A stretch of DNA of 64,000 nt from positions 5,890,001-5,954,000 of the forward strand of contig JAJGBQ010000001.1 in the NCBI GenBank assembly GCA_022457065.1, read 5' to 3'. The notes under the pieces are model-generated. The model did not search any database, was not told the DNA's origin, and was given only the letters and a program-made list of their open reading frames with translations. Made by a program: the position numbers and the translations under genes. Source of the DNA: Curvularia sp. ZM96 (lineage: Eukaryota; Ascomycota; Dothideomycetes; Pleosporales; Pleosporaceae). Shown here piece after piece: positions 11,038-23,250 of this stretch; the stretch's first letter is position 1; each line of letters begins with the position of its first letter.

Positions 11038-11791
11038 CTGCTGATGATAACGATGAATTTGCAGTCTCTGCGCAACGTTTAGAACATTGCACTAAGCTGG
11101 GACTCCTAGTTTTCCAACGCTTACGTAGAATTTTTATTTCTTGTTATCCCAAGTCCTTCTAAAATTAATTGGATGTTAATCTCTACGATTCCTTTCTTTA
11201 GGCCGCTCTAGTTTGTAAAGCAATAGAACAATCGAGATATAGAGGAGAGTACCGGTTGGCAAAGTAACCCTCTATAATACTCAAATATTTCAAGATCTTT
11301 CGAGAGACGGACTTGTTTGAGCGACTAGCTATTCTCAAATGCTATACTCGAATGGAAATAAAAACGTCGTAGATGGGGTGCAATGCGAAGAAGTGCGCTT
11401 TCAGCTATGTCAGGTTGAAAATGATCCGGACCGCAATTCAGCGCCGGATGTAAGTCTACACACCCGCAGTACAGTGGCGAGATGTTTATTATTGCGATGA
11501 CCTCCCAGTATAATTCCTTGAATTTCAAGTCTCACAGCGCATAACTAGAGTAGTTATGTGTAGCCAGAAAGATGCGGGCCGTGACTAGAGCTAAAGCGGA
11601 CGTTGGCCCATTCGCCACGGTGATCGACGGCGGTAAGTGCCGGCAGAAAGAATTCTAGGACCAGGCATGCGCGAACAACTTTCCTCACGCGCAACGGAGC
11701 CTTTGTACATTTTCGGCTTGTCGCCTCGTTAACCGGTCGCGAGCACTGCTTCCACAAACGACTGGTTCCCACGAAGTTTACCGCAGCGACA
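11038..11791. other. Intergenic, promoter of UTP7
   Basis: 754 bp, AT-rich in the first half, no gene seen. Open frames on the minus strand near 11.55-12.3 kb are antisense to UTP7. Confidence 0.55.
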
Positions 11792-13456
11792 ATGGCCTCC
11801 CAACGTGAGTCGAAAGCCGTTGCTTCACAACCACGGCGCAAGTCGCAAAACACCGCACACATGGACGAAGACGCCCGCGCACTAGCAGAGTTCACGGAAA
11901 AAGCCACACAACAATATGGTCGCGGCGACCGGATACGGCCAAAGTCCGTAAAAGACAAGAAGCTGCGGGCGAATGTCAAATCTCTCGAGGCGAAGAACAA
12001 ACAGGCGGCGATCGAAGCAAAGAGTGTTGAGGTCCTGCTTGAGAACAATGCTGGCCTGCTAGAGCCTGAGCACGAGCTGGAAAGGACATACCGTGTTCGA
12101 CAAGATGAGATCAAGCGAGAGGTCGGCCTTGAGACAGCAAAGAAAGGATTCGAGTTGCGATTGAACGACCTCGGACCGTACGACGTGTGTGAATACAGCC
12201 GAAACGGCCGCGATCTGCTGATTGCGAGCCGGAAGGGCCATGTTGCGACATTTGACTGGAGAGACGGAAAGCTGGGCTGTGAACTACAACTCAACGAGAC
12301 GGTGCGGGATGCGCGATGGCTGCATACAAGCAACCAGAAGAACTTTGCTGTTGCGCAAAAGAAATGCGTCTACATCTACTCGGGCGACGGCGTGGAAATG
12401 CATCAGCTCAAGAATCACTCAGAAGCGACACATCTCGAATACCTTCCGTACCACTTTCTTCTCGCCTCAGTATCTACAGCAGGCATAATACGTTATACGG
12501 ACGTTTCAACCGGTCAATCGCTCCCCCAGCTTTATACCAAACTCGGCCCTGCCACATCGCTCGCGCAAAATCCTCAAAATGCCGTTCTCCACGTCGGCCA
12601 TCAAAAAGGCCTTGTCACATTATGGTCGCCCAACAGCGCTACGCCACTTGTCAAGCTCCTTCCACACCGTGGGCCTGTACGAAGCATTGCCATGGACAGG
12701 TCAGGCACCTACATGGTCAGCACATCTCAAGACCGGCGCATGTCTGTATGGGATATTCGCATGTTCAAGGAAATGCACCAGCATCACCTGCGTGTCCCGG
12801 GTACTACCCTCTCCATCTCTGATCGCAGCCTCACAGCCGTAGGTTACGGTACCCAAGTTTCCATCTACAAAGACGACATCTTCCGGCGAAGCCCCGAAGA
12901 CCAATCACCACCGATCATGCCATATATGGGCTGGGGTGGCGAAGGCCTGAACGTCGGACGCGTCCGCTTCTGTCCTTTCGAAGACGTCCTGGGCATATCA
13001 CACGACCGGGGCTTCTCCTCCATCATCGTTCCCGGCTCCGGCGAACCCAACCCCGATTCCCTCGAACCCGGCACCAACCCCTACGAAACATCCAAACAGC
13101 GCCGTGAGACTGAAGTCCACGCCCTCCTCGAGAAGCTCCAACCGGAGATGATTGCTCTCGACCCCAACTTCGTCGGCAAACTCGACCTAACGTCGCATGA
13201 GGAGCGACAGAAGGAGCGCCGCGCCCAGCGAGGCGAGCGCGAGCCAGACAAGGTTGATCTGCTGAAGAAGAGGGGCAAGGGAAGGAACTCTGCGCTGAGA
13301 AGGTACCTGCGCAAGAACGGAAGCCGAAACGTGATCGATGAGGAGAAGGAGCGCGCACGCGAGGCGCTGAAGAATATGCAGAAGAGGCAGATTGAGCGCA
13401 AGGAGCGCATGAAGAAGGAGTATGGGCCTGCGCTGGAGCGGTTTGCGAGAAAGTAG
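11792..13456 (+). CDS. UTP7: U3 snoRNA-associated protein 7 (Utp7/WDR46), SSU processome
   Basis: Intronless, 554 aa, the usual length. The N-terminus is basic and charged, followed by WD40 repeats (GRDLLIASRKGHVATFDWRDGKL, RSIAMDRSGTYMVSTSQDRRMSVWDIR). Then comes the BING4 C-terminal domain: GRVRFCPFEDVLGISHDRGFSSIIVPGSGEPN-type sequence with the signature NPYET and EKLQPEMI, and a long Lys/Arg/Glu-rich tail (KDLLKK-like, RRYLRKNGSRN, MQKRQIERKERMKKEYGPAL). The protein is a nucleolar component of the 90S pre-ribosome needed for 18S rRNA maturation. It converges with TSR1, another 40S assembly factor, with 351 bp between the stop codons. Confidence 0.95.
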   Translation: MASQRESKAVASQPRRKSQNTAHMDEDARALAEFTEKATQQYGRGDRIRPKSVKDKKLRANVKSLEAKNKQAAIEAKSVEVLLENNAGLLEPEHELERTYRVRQDEIKREVGLETAKKGFELRLNDLGPYDVCEYSRNGRDLLIASRKGHVATFDWRDGKLGCELQLNETVRDARWLHTSNQKNFAVAQKKCVYIYSGDGVEMHQLKNHSEATHLEYLPYHFLLASVSTAGIIRYTDVSTGQSLPQLYTKLGPATSLAQNPQNAVLHVGHQKGLVTLWSPNSATPLVKLLPHRGPVRSIAMDRSGTYMVSTSQDRRMSVWDIRMFKEMHQHHLRVPGTTLSISDRSLTAVGYGTQVSIYKDDIFRRSPEDQSPPIMPYMGWGGEGLNVGRVRFCPFEDVLGISHDRGFSSIIVPGSGEPNPDSLEPGTNPYETSKQRRETEVHALLEKLQPEMIALDPNFVGKLDLTSHEERQKERRAQRGEREPDKVDLLKKRGKGRNSALRRYLRKNGSRNVIDEEKERAREALKNMQKRQIERKERMKKEYGPALERFARK

Positions 13457-13807
13457 AAAAGGCCATATATTAGTTACAGTGCTTGCAGGAACTGAAAGAG
13501 AAGAAGAGAAAGAAAAAAGCACCCTTTGATGGCATTTTCATGGCGTTTTCCATATCTTTCTCACAGTCAAGATACCTTTTTTGTTAAGTTGTTGAAAATA
13601 TGATTGTGTCAACACAAATAGCATAACAATGGATGCAATGATGCGCGTATTTTATTTTGTGTAGAAAAAAAGAATAACGCCATAGCCATTTTTATGTCCT
13701 ATCTAAATGCCCATTGATATCATAAGTTTCATATCTTCCAGTCATCACCACCCTAAGAATGGGGGAGAAAAGTGCAGCGAAGGAGGGGTTCCGTTTTAAC
13801 TGTCGTC
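13457..13807. other. Convergent 3' region of UTP7 and TSR1
   Basis: AT-rich, with A-rich and T-rich runs suited to polyadenylation on both strands. No gene. Confidence 0.6.
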
Positions 13808-16324
13808 TTACTGCTCGAACTCACCCTTCCAAACCCTCGCGCTCCTGGGCCAGACTCTCTTGTACAGACTGACAGCCACCGCATCCATAGGACTGATCTT
13901 GCCATCAAACGTAGCCTTGAAGTATCCATGCGTACCCAAGCTTTCCTTGATGAAACCGCTTCGTCCACGCTTGGTCCAGAGCGGCAAGCTCTTGAACCAC
14001 TTGACGTCCGCGTCGTTGAAGAACATGTAGCGCACAGTGACGACACGCTTGTTGATCTTGTAAGGGTGGCCAGTCAGGATGATGCGCTTGGCTACAATGC
14101 GGTTTGTGGACGGAGGAAGCGATGTTCCGGTTGCTATCAAGCGGAGTGAAGAGGGGTGGTCTGGTGTGGGTGTTGTGCGAGTGAAGTAGAGAAGCGGGAC
14201 GTTGCCCCATGTCAGAGGGCCGATGAAAGTGGCGATTGCTGACTGGCCTGGGTGCAGGTAACGGGCAAATTTGTGCACATTGTTGGGCGTGTTTCCAGCA
14301 TTGGAGAAAAGCTATAAGAGGCGTTAGTTACGGCTAGTGTTGAAAGACGGGGACGACTTACAGGGTTGATTACGATCCTCCTTGCACCACATTGTACAAT
14401 CATCTCAGTCTTTGACTTGATTGGGGACTCGTGCTCAGAGCTGAGGAGAATGCTGTAGTTGCATGCTGTTCGCTTGTGCTCGTGCCTGAGCAGCGAGAAC
14501 ATGGCCATTGGCCGTGACCCGCTCTCTTGGTATTGCAGCGGAACTCCTCGAATGTGGACACTTACGCGAGTACCAGCCTTAACACCGCCGGCCCATGCTT
14601 CGCGCATGAATTTGGTAGCAGTGCGCTTGTAGTCGGAAATTTCGAGCAGCCGTTGCCACTCCTCTGGCTCATATGGTCGGTCTTCTTCCGTGTCCCATAC
14701 ACTGGTCTTGAGACTCTTCAATCCACGGTAGCGAATAAGACGCTCGCGTGCATTAACGTTGGGGTGCAGTTCGATTTCATCAGGAAATTCGAGATCCTCT
14801 TCAGCTTCGGTTTTCCTTGACTTGCGGTACTCCTCAATTTGCGCTGCCTCGTCTTCCGGCGACGGATCCAAGAACATCTCGGATTGTGGGTATTCTGAAG
14901 GGGCGCCCTCTGTCATTGCCTTTCCGTCAATGTCCATACCCTCTTCACCATCTGCGGGGTGGGCAGGTTGGCTCTGGTTGTCCTGCACATCATCCTCGTC
15001 AAAGTCTTCAAGGTCAGAGCCCGAATCAGACATGTCATCTAGATACCAGGCGGCCTGGTAGTTACTGGTACCTCTCGGCAACCGCCTCTTCTGCTTGGGC
15101 GCAGTCTCTTCTTCTTCATCCGAGAAATAGTGGTGGTCGTCAAGTAGCACACCCTTTCGCTCAGATGGAGCGACAGATGTGGCGTAGTTAGTGACATCGT
15201 CCATAAGCGTTTCTTCAGGCGCAAGCTCTGCTAGGTCGTCTTGGTCTTCGGTTGGTCGCTCCAGAGCATCATCGGCGGAATCGACAGCCATTTCCTCCTC
15301 CTTGCCCTTCTTCCGCGACTCTAGAGGAGCAGCGACAATCTTTTCAACCTGGAAGTCGCCCCAGTCCCCAACCTGAACCAACCGGTCTGCCTTCAGGCCC
15401 AGTCCTCGAACGACTCCCGTAAGGACGACTTCGCCAGTGCCATCCTCGTTGACAGCTGACTTTCCTCCAGGCCAAGCAATGTCCTCGATGAACATGTAGC
15501 TCCTCTGGTCCCTCCATCGTACACCTTTTGTAGTGGTTGTGCATAGCGACCGGACGAGGTTGGCCCCTTCTTGGCGGTTGTCAAGAGAGTAGACGCGCTC
15601 GGTGGATGGCAGCCAGTGGGTAATATAAGACTTGAGCGAAGAGACGACAGAAGGCCGTTGTTTCGCAGGCTCGACCTTATCTAGTCCTTGGACGACGGTA
15701 AACGTGTTTGAGATGCCCTGGCTTTCGACTGCCTTGAGTATCAGTTCGCCCTCTGCATCCACCTCTTCATGCGCCGACAGCACGAAGACAACAAAGTCAG
15801 CGATGCGGCAGGCATCGAGTGCTGCCAGCAGATCTCTCTTGACAACGAGGTATTGAACTTTCTGCTTGAAGCGATCGACGTTGGTCCTCGTCCAGCCAGC
15901 CTCGGGGACGTCTTCTTCAATGTCGAGGCTCGAGTTGAGGCTGCGCACCGCTGCGGCAGCAGAAGAATCGGAACAGAGTGGTACGACGGCGGCGATTCTG
16001 GGGGCACCGTCTTTGCCGGCAAAGACATTGGTGGACTTTGCGTGCTCGTGGTCTTTGTTGATGCGCATCTGCTTTGCGCGGTTGCGGCGGTCGAATTTGT
16101 TCATGACCTGCTGATGGGGCGTCTTGCGGCTGCCGAATTCGAACGAGAGCGAGTTGACCTTGCCTGTACATGACTGTTAGCAGCGCGAAGTGGTGGCGTG
16201 CCTTTTCGCAGGACTCACCCTTGCTCTGTTCCTTGAGTGCGCCTTTGGTGGCATGGCGGGACTTGAAGCCCTTTTTCTCCTTCTTGGTGGTGCTGCGGTG
16301 GTGATGCTGCTCCATTGGCGCCAT
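13808..16324 (-). CDS. TSR1: Ribosome maturation factor Tsr1 (40S assembly)
   Basis: Three exons (16219-16324, 14362-16163, 13808-14311; introns of 55 and 50 bp) encode 803 aa, similar to yeast Tsr1 (788). The N-terminus is basic (HHHRSTTKKEKKGFKSRHATKG) and continues across the first intron to GKVNSLSFEFGSRKTPHQQ and RRNRAKQMR. A degenerate GTPase-like domain follows (IADFVVFVLSAHEEVD), then an AARP2CN region, a long acidic stretch (about 300-440, e.g. DSGSDLEDFDEDD), and the C-terminal Bms1/Tsr1 domain (ESLGTHGYFKATFDGKISPMD, LYKRVWPR). Tsr1 has lost the GTP-binding residues of its relative Bms1 and acts in late cytoplasmic 40S maturation. Splice sites rejoin conserved sequence exactly. Confidence 0.94.
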
Positions 16325-16974
16325 GTTTGCGCTGCCGCCTGCTTTGAAGCGAAAGGGTATCGAAGCCAGCTTGAATATCGACAGTCGGGCACGCAGCGCT
16401 GGGTTTTGGTGGGGTCGAGCGGCGGACGGCGATAATTTTGTTATCGTGCTGCTTATCGAGAATAATTTTGGCGGCTGCTCCTCGGCTGTGGCGTCATGCC
16501 CGTGGCCCCTGCACGGGTGCGCCTCATGCACTCCACTCGCTCCATGGTACGCTCGACCGACGTCTCTTTTGGTCTATGTTTGATCTGCTCACAATAGTAG
16601 GCTGTTCTTTGCATCTGTGCTTGCTCTGCGAAAGCATCACCCTGTGACATGACATGTACAATCGCTTTACACATTTCCTCCAATTGCTCGTCTTCCAAAA
16701 CCTCTCCTCTTACACCTGCCTTTCACATGTGTGCCATGTCTCCTGTTTCGCTGTCTGGTCCAAGGCAGCAGCGCCAATGTACAAGCAAACGCTCCCGCCG
16801 TCACTTTGACTTCAGCATAAGCAGCAAACGACAGGCACACACAGACCTCTCTCACGTCCTGCCAGTGCTAGCCGCAACCCTCCTATAAGTACCTCACCTT
16901 CTTGATTGCCTACCTTCTATCCAAGCCACCAACCACACTGTTCAACCCCTCGTTCCACACTTCCCTGGTCCATC
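16325..16974. other. Divergent promoter region of TSR1 and the Stc1-domain gene
   Basis: 650 bp between the two start codons, C/T-rich towards the Stc1-domain gene. No coding frame with support. Confidence 0.55.
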
Positions 16975-18065
16975 ATGTCAACCCGCCACAAGTACCACGC
17001 TTACAGCCAGGACGACATCAACAGGTATTTGACAATGGCATGCAACGTCATTCACTTATGCTCACTTCATCAGTCTCCAGGGCATCGCGCTCCCCGCAAA
17101 GATCAGATGCGGCCGCTGCTCCAAGAATCTGCCTCAGGCTAGGTTCTCTACCAAACAGCTCAATGACGCCCGCCGTCAGATCAAGCACTCAGACAAGGTA
17201 GATAAACCCATCAGCTGCCAGGCTTGTACCGGCCAGCAAGTAGTCGAGGTCGAGTGTACCATGTGTGGAAAGACCAAAGGCCTCGAGGAGTTTGCCAAGA
17301 CACAGCGTCGCAACCCTGATACAGCCAAATGCTACCAGTGTGTCGAGATACAACTTGCACAAGAGGCCATTGAGGAAGACAAGTATGAAGACCCTGACAA
17401 GGCTTTTGTCACACTCGACCACTCTAATGGCAAGTACCCCGAGTACTTCTCGGCAGCCATGGGCGACAAGGCTTCATCTTATGACCAAGACGACTGGAAG
17501 TCTGTCAACGAAGACCAGGGCTCCAAGCACAAAGAGACCGACGATGGTGGCATCGCACTGTCGGCTGGTTTCCAGCGAGCCATGTCTCTGCTTGGATCCG
17601 CCGACGAGAACATGATCACTTCCGAGTACGCTTACCCTGCTGGCCACGGAGGGAACAGCACCGACGGTTGGAGCGAGGCTCACATCAAGTCCTGGCGCAC
17701 CCAGTCCAGCCGAGCCACGAGCACTGCCTCAACTATCGCTCCTAACACTCAAGCTCGTTCCGGCACCTCCATTGCTGGTTCAGCCCACACCTTTGCTTCA
17801 AGCGTGGCTGAGCGATCTACCGTTTCCGGGGTTCGTCCTAATGGCTGGGCCAAGATTCCCGCCGCTCCTCGTGGTCCCCTTATCGTAAGTACTGCCCACA
17901 CTGAATTTAATTCCGCTCAGTGTTTGATTGATTTTGAAATAGAGGCCCATGGGAGATGCTGCCCGCGAGACTGGTCCCTTTGTAGACGCCTGGGCTTCCG
18001 ATTCTGATGACGACGCCGACGAAGAGGATACTGATAGCGACTGCGACGATGATACTGTCATCTAA
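16975..18065 (+). CDS. Stc1-domain protein (LIM-like zinc-finger protein)
   Basis: Three exons (16975-17024, 17074-17884, 17943-18065; introns of 49 and 58 bp) encode 327 aa. The N-terminal 110 residues hold four CXXC knuckles: RCGRCSK, SCQACTG, ECTMCGK and KCYQCVE, together with RFSTKQL and the phrase GLEEFAKTQRRNPD. That is the Stc1 domain. In fission yeast Stc1 bridges the RNAi argonaute complex and the Clr4 H3K9 methyltransferase complex at heterochromatin; a matching role here is inference from the family. The middle is low-complexity Ser/Thr and probably disordered. The last exon adds a strongly acidic tail (DSDDDADEEDTDSDCDDD) after GPFVDAWA. The first intron splits an Ser codon and is needed to reach the ATG. 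Confidence 0.85.
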
Positions 18066-18757
18066 AAGGTAAGAACCATGATTCTGATTTTGAGCGATCA
18101 ATATCGGCGAGTGCGGGAGACATACTGCAAGTAAATGCGTCAACTGCTTCTGGTCATCTTGATTCAACTTTGATTTCTTTACAAGATTGTCCTTCAAACC
18201 ACAGTACCAGCTTGCTCATGTATGCGTAAACCAACTTGTAATATATATGTCTGCATTACTTATTGGGACACGATCATGGAAGTGAATGGTTCTCGAGTCT
18301 TGCAAATTTATTTGATGGAAGAATTTAATGTGTCCACGTTCCCTTGAGCGGTTTTGCAATAACGGCAAGTATTTTTGGATTAGTGAGTAGTTCTCCAACG
18401 GAGGCTAAGAGCTGTGCAGACAAGAGCAATCATTCCAAGACAACCACCAAAATCACACAAATAAGAAAATCAGGAATCCGTGTGAAAGGACGTAATCCGC
18501 CAATCACGTAGCCAAGAAGCAACTGTCGCGCCGTGAAAGAAATCAGCTGTCAGGGGTAGACTATGCTCGATCGAGCGAGTAATTGCCACCACGTGACTGC
18601 GCGCTCGCCCGGCGAGCCCGGTACGCGCCTCCATCACTAATTGTCTCACCCCCACCTGCCAACTTCCGGCGTACCTTAACATCCACTACCTTTCTTTCTT
18701 CTCGCGAAACCATTCGTCGCCAGTTCTTTTCTTTGAATACGACTCAACGTTGACAAA
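18066..18757. other. Intergenic, promoter of RAD7
   Basis: 692 bp, AT-rich on the Stc1-domain side. C/T-rich sequence precedes the RAD7 start. No gene seen. Confidence 0.55.
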
Positions 18758-20882
18758 ATGTAAGTCGATGTTTTCCTCTGAACAAAGTGGGCGCGCAATA
18801 CTGATGGGTGGCGACAGGAGCGGACGACGACCAAGAGGCGCAGGTATCCGTGGACCGCACTCGGCATTGACTGACTTTCTGGCGGTATGTTGCCCTTTGA
18901 ATGCAGGAAACGTTTTTTGTTGCTCAAAGTTTGGTGTCATATTCTGGTCTTGAATCAGGATGCGGGCCTGACTGAGGCTCAGTCACGCCTATGCAACATG
19001 GTCGTTCTATTTAGGATCTATGCTAATTGCACAAAAATAGGCCAACAACATCTCTGCACAGGAAATTCGCGATTCATACCAGCAACGTCTTCGACAGGCT
19101 GAGGAAAATGCAGCACAAGAAGGCGACAATGGCGAAGGGTCCGCAAACGTCGGCGAAGATGGTGAAGAAGTCGAAGAAGACCTACAAGCAGAGTCATCTG
19201 CCATGGCAGCTGAACGCACTCGTAAACGGAAGCGCGACCAAGATGAAGCCATAGCAAAGATCAAAAAGGGCAAGGCTGCGAAGAAAGCGGCCAAGAAGAA
19301 GAAGGGCTCAGATGACGGCTCAGACTTCGAGGACATTATGGACATGTACAAGAAGGCCAAGAAACTACCCGGACAGCTGGAGAACTGTGAGATTTGCGAC
19401 AAGCGCTTCACAGTCACACCTTACAGTAAAGCCGGCCCAGATGGTGGTCTTTTGTGCACGCCATGCGGAAAGGAAATGGCCAAGGACGTCAAGGCAGAGA
19501 AGAAGGCTAACAAGCCTGTCGTTCGCAAAGGCCGAAGAAAGATTGAGAGCAATCGCTTGGATGGTTTGACTGTGCGCGGGCCCAAGACGCTGCAACAACT
19601 CTGCATCGAAAAGCTGGCTAAGCACTCGGAGGACATCGAGGAGCTCGGCGAAATGCCAGAAAGCATCATGAACCGAATCAGCGAGATCTTTTCGAAGAAG
19701 CGGGCTATGAATCCTACTACGATGAAGCTTTTCCTACAGCCCGACCTAGAGAACGTTGCAATCCATGAAGCGGCATACCTCGAGACGGAAGATTATGATC
19801 AGATTTTCGCCGTGTGTCCGACCGTCAAGCGCCTGGCACTCCGAAACTGCTGCCAGTTGAAGGACAGCAACATTGATTACATGATCGAAAAAGCCAAGGC
19901 TTTAGAAGAGATCCAACTCCTGGGCGCCAACCTCGTCACGGACGACAAATGGATTGAACTATTTATCGCGCGTGGTAAGGATCTAAAGGCATTGAAAGTA
20001 GAATGGCTGGACGCTTCCTTTGATGACCAAGCTGTTGAAGCCCTAACCACCTTCTGTCCCAATCTCGAGCGTCTCAAGATTGAGCGATGCAAGAAGATCG
20101 GCCCGGATAGTATCGATGCAATTGCTCGTTTGCAACATCTCAAACACCTCACTCTTCGATTCTACGAGCCCATCACCCGCGAGAAGCTTGTTCACCTAAT
20201 TAGCTCTGTTGGTGCGAACCTACAGACCTTGTGCTTAGAGCACTTTGTCGATAACACGACCGACCCCACTGATGATGTGCTCGATACTATTCGCGACAAG
20301 TGTCGGTATCTCAGCAAGTTCCGCTTTACAGAGAATCACGAGTGCACCGATGCTGGTTATGTCAAGCTCTTCTCTGATTGGGACAATCCACCCTTGCGCT
20401 ACGTCGATCTCAACTCGACTCGCGACATGGACAATACGAATCCTGATGGACCTGAAGACATGCCCATCGGTCTTGCATCTGATGGCTTCCGCGCGCTCAT
20501 GTCGCACTCTGGTTCGCGTTTGGAATTCCTCGACATCTCGTCGTGCCGCCACATTTCGCATGCTACGTTTGCGGAGATCTTTGATGGCATAAACCAGTAT
20601 CCTAACCTGCGGGAGATCAACCTTTCTTTCTGCCCCGTGGTGGACACGGAAGTTATAGCGGGTATTTTCCGGTCATGCCCTGCGATTAAGAAGGTGGTGA
20701 CGTTTGGCTGCTTCCAAGTCAACGATGTCGTGGTTCCGAAGGGTATCGTGCTTATTGGCGCGCCCAAGGCGCAAGACCAGATTGAGCAGTTTGGCGAGAT
20801 GGTGCTGGACTATCAGAAGGAGATGGAGGAGAGCATGGATCAGATGCGTGCGATGGGTCGCGTCGTGCCTGTCATGGGTTAG
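18758..20882 (+). CDS. RAD7: DNA repair protein Rad7/Rhp7 (global genome NER)
   Basis: Exons 18758-18759, 18818-18884 and 19041-20882 encode 636 aa. The start codon itself is split: AT ends exon 1 before GTAAGT, and the G comes from the next exon, giving MSGRRPRGAGIRGP. The third exon continues FLA-ANNISAQEIRDSYQ, the conserved Rad7 N-terminus. A treble-clef-like zinc site follows (CEICDKRFTV, LLCTPCGKEM), and then a series of leucine-rich repeats to the C-terminus (e.g. LKDSNIDYMIEKAKALEEI, LEFLDISSCRHISHATFAEI). With Rad16 and Elc1, Rad7 senses damage in non-transcribed DNA and acts in an E3 ligase. The acidic/basic N-terminal region is probably disordered. The 156-bp second intron is the longest confidently placed here. 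Confidence 0.92.
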
Positions 20883-21469
20883 ATGATGCTGCTTTTCATG
20901 TGTGGACAGGCGTTTAATGGGTTCAATTTCTTTAGGAGCTTCGGACATTATGACGAGTATGGCGCCAACGGGGCATTCCATGACTTTTCTTTTTTCTTCT
21001 TTTTTTCTTTACGCAAAGGAGGGTGTATGATATAGATCGAACTGCAAGTTTTTGATGTCAAGTTAATCCCACATGAAGTGCTACACTAAATACCCTTGAA
21101 TATTCTGCTATTACACGCAGTCAAATCGACATATGCAGTCATGAGTAACTCTTCCGAAGTCTCTCTTCTGGGAAAAGTTAAATATTTTCATGTGTTGTTG
21201 TAGTGGCAGGGCTACCTACTTATTAATAAGCAATGATAAGCCTATCACGCTCCCCGTGACGAAGAGGGCTATTTCCGCCAACAACTCTTGGCTTCTTAGG
21301 CATCAACTCTGCCACACTATAGCATCGTACCTGGCAGTCTCGACACATAAGCTGACCCAAAACACAATTAATGGTAATTCGCAAGGTGATGAAACAGCTC
21401 ATCAATAGCCCATTAATATCCTGACAGCCAGTATCGCATTCGGTGCCGAGACTGGTTGATCGCGGTAAA
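20883..21469. other. Intergenic
   Basis: 587 bp holding the RAD7 3' region (T-rich run near 21000) and the 5' region of a small membrane-protein gene. No other gene seen. Confidence 0.55.
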
Positions 21470-22080
21470 ATGTCTCAAGACGAGAGCATCCAAGGAAGAC
21501 ATCTCAGACTCTATACCCTCCTCTGCCAACTCATCGTCGCCATCATAACCTTCTACTGCGCGATCGCAATCTCACGTTACGACCCCACCCCCTCAATAGC
21601 TGTGCCCAGCGCGATTGCCCCACGAACTCCATTCAGCAATGCAGATTCGACAACAGCGTATATCTGCAAGACTGGTGATCTTGATGCTACACTAGTGGTA
21701 AGCTCTTCTTCGAATTCTTGCCTGTTCCCCTTCATATCATTCCACAGATCAGAAGATCATACTGATAGTCCCGGATATAGGCAATAACACCCTACAGTGT
21801 GCTCTGTCCTAGCATGGATTTCTTCTTCCTCTCCCTTATGTCCTTCGTATTCGGTATATTCATATTCAACTACCTGCACACGGAAGACATCGACTACGTC
21901 AAAGGCTACTCATACTTCATCATTGGGGGTGTGCTCTCCCTCGACTGGGAAAATGCCTTAGTGAGCCTCCGGATCACGATGCCAATAATGATTTGGAGTG
22001 CTACTATGCTTCTACCGATTGGCCATTGGCTCTTTAAGACAGTGTCCCGGAGACGTACTGGAGATACAGGCAAGCGATGA
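21470..22080 (+). CDS. Small predicted membrane protein, unknown function
   Basis: Two exons (21470-21697, 21781-22080; 83-bp intron) give 175 aa. Splicing from GTG|GTAAGC to the GATATAG acceptor keeps phase 0 and joins LDATLV to AITPYSVLCPSMDFFF. Predicted transmembrane segments: LYTLLCQLIVAIITFYCAIA near residue 17-36, MDFFFLSLMSFVFGIFIF about 88-105, YSYFIIGGVLSL and ITMPIMIWSATMLLPIGHWL near the end, followed by a basic RRRTGDTGKR tail. An alternative start 27 bp upstream uses GTG and is unlikely. I recognise no family; small four-segment membrane proteins of this kind are common and poorly characterised in fungi. The gene model rests on splice signals and hydrophobicity only. Confidence 0.6.
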
Positions 22081-23250
22081 GGTTGCAGAGAGAAGCATTG
22101 TGGAAACCAATAGGTTGTCGAGGAGAGATAGTGGGCGATGTTGAGTGTGGAGGAGAAGCAGTAGAAGGAAGGACTGTAGAAGAAAGAATTAATGAGGAGA
22201 CGCCATTGATGAGAGACGAAAGGAGAGATGAAAGCGGGGGCAGGATTAGCTGCTCAACGTCTTACTAAAGGATGGATTTGGACTATGTAGCTAGATCTAC
22301 GTAGAAGCCCAGGGTGATCTTGAACCAACCGTATGCCATTGTCAAGTTTAGATAGAGGCACTGCTGATGCAGTTGTAGTACAACGTGCTAGCGCTAACTT
22401 AGTGTTGTATTACAAGTCCGATAGGGTTATCTGTGACGTTGTGAAGTTTCAGCGAGAGTAACATTTTCTGCCTCGTGTCAGGGTGCGTCTTTCAATGAAG
22501 GGATGAACGGTACTACCATGGATTTTAATTCGCTTTGTCACCGTCCCGTCATATTAAATACTTTTTGCAAGGACCGTAAGTGTCACGAGGGCTAAGATAG
22601 ACGTCTAGTTGCGTTAGAATACCTAAACAAGACAGAATCCCTCGTTATCTGCAAGGGTGCCTAACATAGCAAAGAAGTAACAAGGCGCTTCACTAAGCAC
22701 ATTAGGAAGATTCACTGCACTACCATGAGCGTTCCTCACTATAAGTCGGCCCGGGAAGATCGTGTTACCACTATCAATGTGCCATGACTAGACAGAGAAA
22801 AATAGCTATCTGGTCTAGTCTTATACTATGTAGAATGAAGTGTCGAACATAAAGAAGTATTAAGCACCTCGGGTTTCCGTCCAGAAGGGACCATCAAGCA
22901 CTCAAACAACAGGTCTATCTTCAACTCATCAAACCATTCGCCGCACCCCCTATCTTCTTTATTATCTATTCCGAAAACCTATCTCAATCCACAGTCAACG
23001 ATCAAAATGAAGGCCTCGACTCTCATCTGCCTTATTTCCTGCAGAATCCAGCTCTCACCCAATCCCAACTCTGTATTCTAAGGTTAGTTGAAAGATCAGA
23101 CTTCACTTATTAAGTCATTAATCAGAGTGACATTGGGAGACAACAGTGTGAGTATGAAGCTTTTCAATCGCCAACGCATCATCGAATTATTTCACATAAA
23201 CATTATCTATTACACATATTTCTCTTCTTTGCACAAGAGAAAAAAATCTC
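22081..23250. other. Gene-poor intergenic stretch
   Basis: About 1.2 kb, AT-rich, between the small membrane-protein gene and the 3' end of the five-LysM gene. It contains one very small frame with a signal-peptide-like start (see 23007-23081) and nothing else that can be supported. Confidence 0.5.
23007..23081 (+). CDS. Very short frame with signal-peptide-like sequence, possibly a gene relic
   Basis: ATG AAG GCC opens a 24-codon frame (starts MKASTLICLISC) ending in TAA. It is preceded by a C/T-rich leader and CAAAATG context that look like a fungal small-secreted-protein start. No splice donor that would extend it convincingly was found. It may be the remaining first exon of a decayed effector-like gene or chance. 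No function can be assigned. Confidence 0.18.
   Translation: MKASTLICLISCRIQLSPNPNSVF

Noticed and set aside
11554..12333. 259-codon minus-strand open frame
   Set aside because: Antisense to the start of UTP7; Ser/Arg-rich composition is the typical shadow of a charged coding region.
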